Shown piece by piece: positions 55,575-64,000 of a DNA stretch of 64,000 nt. The stretch comes from Phoronis australis (lineage: Eukaryota; Phoronida; Phoronidae): positions 796,161 through 860,160 of the forward strand of contig NMRA01000077.1 in assembly GCA_002633005.1 (NCBI GenBank), written 5' to 3'. Within the stretch, counting starts at the first letter, position 1; each line of letters starts with the position of its first letter. A program made the translations under genes and the position numbers. Below the pieces are notes generated by a model. It had not been told where the DNA came from. It saw only the letters and a program-made list of their open reading frames with translations, and searched no databases.

Positions 55575-57995
55575 TAGACACCGGTGCCCTAAAGTCGTGA
55601 ATATAAGCATAACCATAAAAAGCAGCTGATTGCCATACTACCCAATGTCCGTTAGCAACTGCTCATGTGATGTCATGGACATATATCAGCCTTCACAAAT
55701 ATACGTGTTTTGCCAATCTTAACCCTTGTTTGTCTCCGTAAGCAGAGTTTTGAAACGATCGCTGATATCGCCGGCCATTTTGAACGAGGCTGTCAAGTCG
55801 TGACCGTTTTGTTTAGATGGAAATGCAGGAAGTAAGACCACACAAATGAACTACAGTGCTTTCAGTTATTCTAGATGATATAAAAACGCATTGCATTGTA
55901 TACTGGGGAACCCAATGTTCGTCCGCCTAAGCATAAAACCGACTTGCTGTTGTACTCACCGAATTATTCCACTTCAAAGTTATGATCTGAATAGGATTCG
56001 ATTTAACTCTCACAGATATACCGCATTCATCGATTCGGAAGTTTTCTTTAATTTGTGCCGAGTTATTTCAAATGTGCACTGCCTTCGGCAGCCATTTTAT
56101 TGTGACACCTAAGTTCGTCATATGCTGCCCCCTTTTGTAAAAACTGAGAAACATGCAGAAAAAGGCCAACGAAGTAATGAAAATTGCAACAGCCTGTTTT
56201 TATTGACATAAACTCGATTTGAAGCTTTGATGTTGAGCTCTGCACTGTGGTTTCCAATAAAAGCCAATTGGACAACATTTCAATGCAGTTTAATGGTGAA
56301 CGTGAGGCAAAAATGTTAAGAACCCAGCGTATCGCATTTGTCTGCGGATTTTTCCTTTGGCCTTCTAGATCCTACTAGTGCCTGGGACAAACAGATACAT
56401 TGCATAAACAAACCCTGGATCATGTTTTGTGTCCCGTCGGAAGAAAATTTAAATTCGAAAACATCTTCTGAAAACGCACAAAAAAGTGTATTAGTAAAAT
56501 CTACTGATTTTTAAGTGGTTTTAAAAAACAATCGGTAAACTCACCGATTTTTGTCTCATTACTTTGATACGTGTCTCTTCCGATAAGTTAGTACCTAACG
56601 TGCACACGAGCACTCCAAATTGGAACGCTAAGTCCCGCGTGGTTGCGCTGCACGCGAAACAAGATGGCGGACGAACTTTGGAGCCTGACGAAAATAGGTA
56701 ACCGGACTATATATTAATTCAGTTGAAATTGAAATAAATTGTTATGTGTTTTGCACCCAACTTCGATGTGTACAGCTCGTTTTCAATGAGGTTGTTTACT
56801 ATCCACCGGTGACCTAAAGTCGTGAATATAAGCATAATAAGCAGCTGATTGTCATACTACCCAATGTCCGTTTGCAACTACTTATGTGATGTCATGGACA
56901 TATATCAGCCTTCACAAATATACGTGTTTTGACAATCTTAATCCTTGTTTGTATCCGTAAGCAGAGTTTTAAAGCAGTCGCTGATATCGCCGGCCATTTT
57001 GAATGAGGACCTAAAGTCGTGAACGTTTCATTTAAACGGAAATGCACGACGCAAGGCCACACAAGTCAACTGCAGTGCTTACAGTTACTCTAGATGACAT
57101 AAAAATGCATTGCATTGCATTGTTTGTTAATTCAGTTTCAATTGAAATAAATTGTTATGTGTTTTGCACCCAACTTTAATGTGCACAGACGTTTTCAATG
57201 AGGTTGTTCACGTAAAACGCTAAGAACCCAGCATCAATTATCGCTCTGTATTTTATTGTTTTGGCCTTACAAAACCCTGGGACATCTTGATACATTGTTC
57301 AAGCTACCCCTGGAGCGCGTGTTTGAGTAAATCTGAACGATAAATATTTTCGAAAATGTATCCCAAAAATGCACAAAAAAGTGAATTAGTGAAATATGCT
57401 GTTTTTAAGATACATTTGAAAAAAGAAGCCACTCACTCACTGTTTGTTATCATGTTGTGAATACAAACACGTCCGGGTATTCGTTTGACGTTCGTAAGCA
57501 GACAAACACTGGAAACTTCAACGCCAGATGTTGCAGGACCGCGCAGAAGAGGAAATAAGATCGTTCACGACTTTAGGGCACTCACGACTTTAGGACCTCT
57601 GACGGTAGTACGTAAATGCTAAGAACCCAGCATCAATTATCGCTCTGTATTTTATTGCTTTGGCCTTACAAAACTTGATCGACCCTGGGACATTTTGATG
57701 CATTGTTCAAGCCACCCCTGGAGCACCTGTTACAGCAAATCTGAACGATGGTTAGTTTTGAAAATATGTTCTGAAAATGCACAAAAAAGTGGATTAGTGA
57801 AATATGCTGTTTTTAAGATACATTTGTAAAAAGAGGCCACCCACTCAATGTTTATTTTCATATTGTGTATATCAACATGTCCGGGTATTCGCTTGACGTT
57901 CGTAAGCAGATGAATGCTGCAAGCTTCAACTAGATGTTGTGGGACAGCGCAGAAGAGGAAATAAGATCGTTCACGACTTTAGGACCTCCGACGGT
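55575..57995. mobile_element. Nested copies of an element with CCTAAAGTCGTGAA termini
   Basis: Left-type ends CCTAAAGTCGTGAATATAAG at about 55583 and 56811; right-type ends TTCACGACTTTAGGACCTC at about 57575 and 57972, which are the inverse. The halves are repeated: 55583-55900 matches 56811-57120, and 57195-57590 matches 57605-57985 and, more distantly, 56290-56660. No transposase is recognised. Within it an ATG at 56664 (MADELWSLTKI, then AATAG|GTAACC) looks like a start exon, with a YY1-like AAGATGGCGG, but cannot be connected to anything. Confidence 0.6.
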
Positions 57996-58229
57996 ATATT
58001 AGCCAAAATGGCTAAGCCTTAAGTATCTGAAAACTTTTATCAATTTTCTAAAATTACTAGCCAATACTTTCTCTTTACCCTTGGCAATTATATTGCCCTG
58101 AATACCACAGGCATAAAGGCGATAGTTAATTAACATCCCCATAAAAGTTACTCATTTCAAAATACAGCAAATAAAATCAAATGATACAATAGCGGATTTG
58201 CAGCGACGCCATATTGAAATTAGGTTAAA

Positions 58230-58483
58230 ATGGTGCATTGTGGGTGCTGTGGTCAGGATTCCGAAAGCGGCCATAGTAACGAGCATAATACGCGGTATGA
58301 GCGCGAAGAAAACTTACGGCTGATACACTTGGGTTCCTGGCTGCTTCAAAAACAACAACAAAAATCTGAATTGTTATGTGTTCCCTGCAAACCAAGAACT
58401 TCGTGAAAAATGGATAAACAACATTAGGAGAGCTGGGAGTAAGGGGAGATTTAGCGCATTCAAACCAACGCAGGGCTATCTAG
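58230..58483 (+). pseudogene. THAP-domain-like relic
   Basis: One frame starts MVHCGCCGQDSESGHS (Cys pair of a C2CH finger). A second frame further on reads VFPANQELREKWINNIRRAG then SAFKPTQGYLVG. FP..xxLRxxWxxxIRR is the hallmark centre of THAP domains (P-element transposase, THAP9). The frames do not join and the rest of the domain is absent; it is cut by the foldback element beginning at 58484. Confidence 0.45.
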
Positions 58484-58849
58484 TAGGCAACACGTAGCCC
58501 CTCGGTTGGCCATATAGGGGCTACAATACTCCCATTCGCTTTCTGTACTCATTTCGTTACTTCAGTGTATTTTAAACGGGCCGTGACCGGATTTGGGTTA
58601 CCGATTTCGAGTTTTCACCATGTCAAAAATACATTCTACACTTAAAACTATCGTTTAAAAAAACGCTTACTTTCATCATTGGTCCTTTCTACTTCTATAC
58701 ATATCTTTGATGAAGCGTAGTTGTGAGAATTAAGTTGACTTTGGCGAAGAATTAGAACTCCACTTTTTTGGTTGCCGTTAATTTTATCACTGCGTGAGCC
58801 GCGATAACTACAAAGCATGTCAACTGAATCGGGTGAGTTCAGCAAAGGT

Positions 58850-58960
58850 TAGCGCGAGACTGAGCGAAGCGCGTGACGCTAGCGCGTGACGCCAGCGCGT
58901 GACGCCAGCGCGTGACGCCAGCGCGTGACGTCGCCAGCGCGTGACGCTAGCACGCGACAC
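58850..58960. repeat. 13-bp TGACG minisatellite
   Basis: About 7 units of AGCGCGTGACGCC, one with a full TGACGT. In the left arm of the foldback element. Confidence 0.9.
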
Positions 58961-59044
58961 TTGTAAAATAGCATGAGAAGGTATCGGGTGAAACTTGTAA
59001 GATGTGTGTCCCTTGGATTTTTTATTCGTCAACATGTGTAATTT

Positions 59045-59905
59045 CATTAACTTCCTCAAAATGGCACCCGGTAACTGAGAGAAACTCGAGCAAACCGCGA
59101 CAGATTTTCATCGCTTTGTTCAAGTTTTGCTGACTAAATTGTATCCAGAGTCGTGGTATGTGTTAATTATAACTCCGTGTTCCTACATGTATGGTTCATT
59201 TGATTTTATTTGTTGTATTTTGAAATGAGTAACTTTTTGTGAGGATGTACTATCGCCCCTGAATGCCTGCAGCATCCAGTGCGATGTAATTGCCTAGGGG
59301 CCATCGTGTGTGCAGCGAACATTTTCCTGGTGAAAAAAAGACGTATGAGAACAACATTCCGACGGAGTTTCCTCTTAAAATTAACGTCTCTAGCATATCC
59401 ACGGCGAAAGCTACAAAAGTTAAGCAACCCAAGAACTCTCAACTTGTCTGAAACCGTTCGAAATCAACGCCGATAGCCCCAATACTAAACATCATGACGA
59501 CAGTTGTGCCCTCGGTCACACGGTCACTGATCATAGCTACGCTGTGTTTACAAACGAGAGAGAGGACTTGCTTGGTATTATAAAGCAAAAAAATGAAACA
59601 TGGTTTTTAGTTTGCAAATCACTCCAAATGCACACACTATCCAGCCTGCTCAAGACATGCCTGACCACAAGCTATCCCATGAGCCTTCGCGCAGGAAGTA
59701 ACTCGCACATGCGCAATGCGTAGTTCGTTTGCGCTGCAAATCCGCTATTGCATATGTGCAATGTGCAGAGTTATAATTAACACATAGGCCTATCATGACT
59801 TTGGATACAATTTAGTCAACATACATATCCATGAAAATCTGTCACAGTTAGCTCGAGTTCCTCTGACTGGGCTGCCATTTTGAGGAAGGTGCGTGAAATC
59901 ATGCT
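59045..59905. mobile_element. Nested inverted-repeat element
   Basis: CTTCCTCAAAATGGCACCCG ... CTAAATTGTATCCAGAGTCG ... GTTAATTATAACTCCG pairs with the reverse complement of 59765-59905. Interior about 580 bp with no recognised protein. Confidence 0.65.
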
Positions 59906-61224
59906 TGTTGACGACAGCTGTAATGGGACATAGGTGCAGCCAACTACCTTTTTGCTTTTCAATATAGCACCTACCCACCGTAAGTTATGGTATAGTGGGT
60001 CATAAGCGCACATAGTTGCAGCCAACCAACTTTTTACATTTTATCGTGGCAACCACCTTTTTTAATTTAATGTAGCGTCTACGCACCATAAGTGACGGTA
60101 TATAGTGGAGCATAGTCTCTACACTATAGCTTACGGCATTGTTGTTGAACATCACGATCACCAGGCATACACTCTCCGAGTAATGGAATTTTTATGAATA
60201 TTTCAAGATAAAGAAACAGTTATGGTGTCACACCATAAGTGGATGAAGAGGGTCACGAAGGGCCCTGAGGACACACCCCACGGGCGACTGAAGTTGCCGC
60301 CAGCATATTGTTTCTAGGCGTTACGCTCCTATATTTTCCTTTATAATTGTGCATGGTTCCCCTTCAGAGACTGCTTGCATGGAAGGCACTCGGACCTTTG
60401 CCTTCAAAAATGTGTGGTTGAACCCTCTTTCTCCGACATCAGCCATTCTATGTAAATACCCACTTGTGAGTCAAAAAATAGGCCAACATGTTAGTGACTC
60501 AGGTTTTTGCGAGTTCAATGCACCTTTAACATTCAGGGCTCACAGTGATACGATGGGGTTTGGGCGCCTATTTACCTTTAATTTTACCGCTACAGCACTG
60601 GTTGACGAACCCAAATCTTACAAATTTCACCTGATATCGTCCAATGCTATTGTGCAAGTGTCACGCGCCATGTCACGCACTTCACTCTCTTGATAGCCTT
60701 TGCCTAACTCACGTAACTCAATTGAAATACTTTGTGATTATCAAGCGCACGGTGAAAAAGTTAACGGTGACCAAAAAAGTGGAGTTGTAATTCTTCTCCG
60801 AAGTCACCTTAATTCTCGTAGCTATGCTTCATCGAAGATTATGTGTAGAGGCAGAAAGGATCACTGAAGAAAGTAAGCACTTTTTTAAGTGATAGTTTTA
60901 AGAGCAGAATGTACTTTTGACGAGGTGAAATCTCGTAATCAGTGAGTGGATTTCGCCTTCCCTCGGTTTAAAATACACAGGACGAAATTAGTACAAAAAG
61001 CAATGGGAAGCATTGTAGCCCCTAACCAACGAACCGAGGGGCTACGCGTTGCCTATCTTTCCCCAATCCCCACAGTTGATAAAAAAACAGTTTCATGTAC
61101 CAAATTTTTTATTTTTCATGCATAGGCTCTTTTTATAAATGTAGTGTAAGAGGTTTGCTTTAAGACAAAAAAACAAATTTGGCCATTTATGCAAAAATAT
61201 CAAATTGGATATTCATATTCGTGC

Positions 61225-61560
61225 AAATGATACATTGGGCATCCTTGCCAGGCCTCCAAATTACTGCTAAGGAGTCCCAGTTACTGCTAGGGCGTCCAAG
61301 TTACTGCTAGTGCTTCCAAGTTACTGCTAGGGCGTCCCAGTTACTGCTAGGGCGTCCAACTTACTGCTAGGACATCCAAGTTACAGCCGGGGCGTCCAAG
61401 TTACTGCTGGGGCGTCCAAGTTACTGCCGGGGCGTCCAAGTTACTGCAGGGGCGTCCAAGTTACTGCCGGGGCGTCCAAGTTACTGCCGGGGCGTCCAAG
61501 TTACTGCTAGGACGTCCAAATGGATGCCCAGGACGTACGCTGCATGAAAGCCTGGTTCCC
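61225..61560. repeat. 18-bp array inside a dispersed element
   Basis: About 15 units of GGCGTCCAAGTTACTGCT (61250-61520), flanked by AATGATACATTGGGCATCCT and GGATGCCCAGGACGTACGCT. The 51.7-kb relative has the same flanks but almost no array. Confidence 0.92.
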
Positions 61561-61689
61561 TGATCGGGGTTTTCAAATGGCGAACAGTTTCGCCTATATA
61601 AGTGGAGCCACATCCCGCACAGATAAATTTAAATTTCACTCACAATTTCATTTTTTTCATCTGCTTAAATTAATCAACCAATTTTTACA

Positions 61690-63010
61690 GCTCAATATGC
61701 TGTAGTTTTGCTTGCAGGTTTTCTTGGTCCAGTCTCATTACCGGCTGGACTGAGTGTGCTGCGACCTCATCAAACTTGCGGAATCGGAATATTTCGTAAG
61801 TTCTTTCACTTTTTCTTCAAAGACCGTTTCTTCTGTTCACATTTTCTATGCCTGTTTTCATGCTGTTCACTGTTCAAAATCCATTATGTTGTCTTGTACC
61901 GTTAAGTTAAGCTTTTTACTGTCAAGAAATCTGTTATGCTGTCACATAACACTCCCCATTGTGATGTGAGTCCTTTTTGGTACCCATCGGTAGCCAGCCC
62001 AAGTAAAATGGAGACAGAAGTTTTTGGTTTTGAGTCGCAAATATTGTCTGATTGCCTTCAGTGAGAACCTTGATGTTCTTAATGAGGAGTAAGAACTAAA
62101 ACAGGAAAGTTTGCCTTAAATTTAAACACGATAGACCGTTGCGAGTAGGCTGTCAGATATAGTGTTCGCAGGGCAACGCTCGTCCAGTCAAGACAAGTGG
62201 ATGGTAAAAGAAAATTTAACCGTTTCTGAATAGTGAAAAGCACAACAAACTAGAACGGACATCGGAAAGATGAACATAAAAAGCATTGCTTGTAGAAAAC
62301 GTTAAAAACTTATGAAATTTGTTGAGTTTCGGGATGCTCTGATGACGTCATTGCTCACTTGGCCTGGGGCACTGGGAAACAGGACTGAGTAAACCTGCAA
62401 GCAAAACTACTATATTTTTGAGTGATGCTTTAAAGACTCGTCAAAGGGGTGCTTGATTTGTTGGAGCTGCTGAGTACATTTCAACTTTTCATTTAGCATC
62501 AACCTTATGGTCTGGTCTCATCGGTACCGGTAGCGATTCAAAGTAAAATGAAGAGAGAAACTTTTGGGTTTGGGCCGCAAATAGTGCCACGTCTGACTGC
62601 CTTCGGTAGGATCCTTAAGGTTGTAATAACCAAAACTGACGAAAGTATCCCTTAATTTTTAAAACTTTGATAGACCGTTGAGAGTAGGCTGTCAGACATA
62701 GTATCCGTGGCGTAATGCTCGTCCAGTTGAGGCAAGTGGACAGTATAAGAAAATTTAACCATTTTTGAATAGTGAAAAGTACGACAAATGAGAGCAGACA
62801 TCGAAAAGATGAACAGAAAAGAGCTGTGTTTGTAGGAAACTTCAAAAAATTATGAGATTTGTCGAGTTCCGATAGGCTCTGATCAGTCTGATGACGTTAC
62901 GGCTAGTTCACTCTGGCCAAGGCAGTGGGAGACCAGAAGGAGTAAACATGCAAGCAAAACTACTGAGTGATACTAGAGACACGTTAAAGGGGTGCTTGAT
63001 TACCGATAGT
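61690..63010. repeat. Two-copy ~600-bp direct repeat
   Basis: 61975-62480 and 62510-63010 share, in order, 'AAGTAAAATGGAGACAGAAG'-type, 'GATAGACCGTTGCGAGTAGG', 'CTCGTCCAGTCAAGACAAGT', 'AAAGGGGTGCTTGATT'. A third start is at 63765. Unrecognised, non-coding. Confidence 0.75.
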
Positions 63011-63039
63011 TTTTGCTGCTGAATACATTTTAATTGGAA

Positions 63040-63719
63040 TTAAGGTCACTATCTATCTTTGTTACCAAAGATTTGATTTTTTAAAAACGAACTTTTGAAC
63101 TATTAATTGTAGACTGATAAAAGTATATATTTTTTAAATCATTGCATGTCACAGAATCTTACTGAGTGCAAAGCACAATGTTCAGAGTACATTCGTGATC
63201 ACGTGTCTGCATTTTTCTAAAAAAGTTGCATTTTTACAGGGATGGCCCTATTTTCCATAAACTTAATTTTTTTTTGCTCGAAACTTGCTAATTTTGTTTC
63301 TTTGTTCTATTAGGTACATAACATTGTCTGGGATTTTATTTAAGGTCTCTTAGCTTGACAAATCCACTGTCAAAAATCAAGACGTCAACATTTTTGAAAA
63401 AAACGGTAGTCTTGATTTTTGATATTGGATTTCTCGGGCTCAAAGGCCGTAAAAGAAAATCCCAGACACCGTTTTGTAACTAATCAAACAAAAACAGAAT
63501 TTGCAGGTTCTGAGCGAAAAAAAATTGTGGAAAGTCCAGCAATATCCATGAAAAATTGTGATTTTTTAATAAAAATACAGCCCTCAGAACATTGTTTCAT
63601 GCATTAAATAAGATTCTCTGATTCCCAAGGATTTTAAAAATATATATTATATGGGTTTACTATTATTGTTGAAAAATTAGTTTGAAAAAATGTTCAATAA
63701 AGGTAGACAGTGACCTTAA
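63040..63719. mobile_element. TTAA-flanked MITE with internal hairpin
   Basis: TTAA at 63040 and 63716 bound inverted termini GGTCACTATCTATCTTT / GGTCACTGTCTACCTTT (reverse complement on the right). It contains the ACTGTCAAAAATCAAGACGT hairpin seen at 40555. A TTAA target is characteristic of piggyBac-type insertion. Related to the ends at 40259, 42177 and 43530. Confidence 0.75.
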
Positions 63720-64000
63720 TTATTTTTCATGGAATACGTCTGTCTGGCCCATCACATATCTGTAGCCAGCCCAAGTAAAATCCAAAGAGAAACTTAATAA
63801 TGGTTTTGAGCCTCAAATAATGTTTGACTGCCTTTGGTGGGAACCTTAAGGTTGAAAAATTGAGTGTAATCTGTAGTTATAAAAATAGGGCTTTAATTTT
63901 TTGCCAGTGGTCTTGGTACTGTAATGTAAGCAATTTTTTTTATTCTCACAATACAGAAAAGCGTCCATTTCATATCAGTTAATACCAACCCAGAGCCTCA

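Larger units (their letters stand above)
58484..61055. mobile_element. 2.6-kb foldback element with ~500-bp inverted arms
   Basis: Left arm 58484-59040 (TAGGCAACACGTAGCCCCTC...) and right arm about 60600-61055 (reverse complement TAGGCAACGCGTAGCCCCTC...) match with moderate divergence over the ACTTTCATCATTGGTCCTTT and GAATTAGAACTCCACTTTTT segments. The left arm carries a GCGCGTGACGCCA minisatellite (58855-58955, ~7 units) reduced to one or two units on the right. A second inverted pair (about 59045-59180 and 59760-59905) is nested inside. No transposase is recognised. Confidence 0.75.

Noticed and set aside
56664-56694. Start exon of a new gene (MADELWSLTKI) with a YY1-like site and donor
   Set aside because: Too short, lies in a repeated segment, and no downstream exon was found.

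Overview
The window is animal nuclear DNA, AT-rich, with small exons in long introns and heavy transposon and minisatellite content. The three genes I can name are deuterostome-like, and the repeat load suggests a marine invertebrate (hemichordate- or amphioxus-like). The species cannot be fixed from the sequence. There are three assembly blemishes: single N's at 17196 and 42018, and a 503-base N gap at 20197-20699.

Layout. (1) 1-144, minus: first coding exon of an unfinished gene, cut by the window edge, with an ETS/CRE-like promoter near 350. (2) 1297-4666, minus: two-exon UMA-domain protein (UMAD1-like). (3) 5116-12533, plus: four-exon RPA3, the small subunit of replication protein A. It diverges from UMAD1 across a 449-bp TATA-less promoter carrying ETS-, ZNF143- and NRF1-like sites. 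(4) 16899-50165, minus: MIOS, a GATOR2 subunit of the amino-acid/mTORC1 pathway. I find 21 coding exons. One further exon, expected to encode a CPxC zinc knuckle, is absent and probably lies in the N gap. (5) 50190-64000: no gene recognised; satellites, tRNA-like SINEs, nested foldback elements, a THAP-domain relic and TTAA-flanked MITEs.

Read in reverse, the order and orientation MIOS(+), RPA3(-), UMAD1(+) is, from memory, that of human chromosome 7p21. This looks like ancient microsynteny. The three proteins have unrelated jobs (nutrient sensing, DNA replication/repair, ESCRT-type sorting), so shared promoter architecture or regulatory entanglement is a likelier cause of the linkage than a common pathway.

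The most unusual features are in the non-coding DNA. A dispersed repeat family with TGCGCCCACA-type termini consists of roughly 147-bp monomers, each carrying a close match to the CTCF consensus (CCACTAGGKGGCRC). Several dozen such motifs lie in MIOS introns and flanks. MIOS introns also hold at least a dozen private minisatellites. Two of them have amplified splice sites: three frame-preserving copies of an exon end with its donor, and ten copies of a 3' splice site. Penelope-like GIY-YIG retroelement fragments occur twice.
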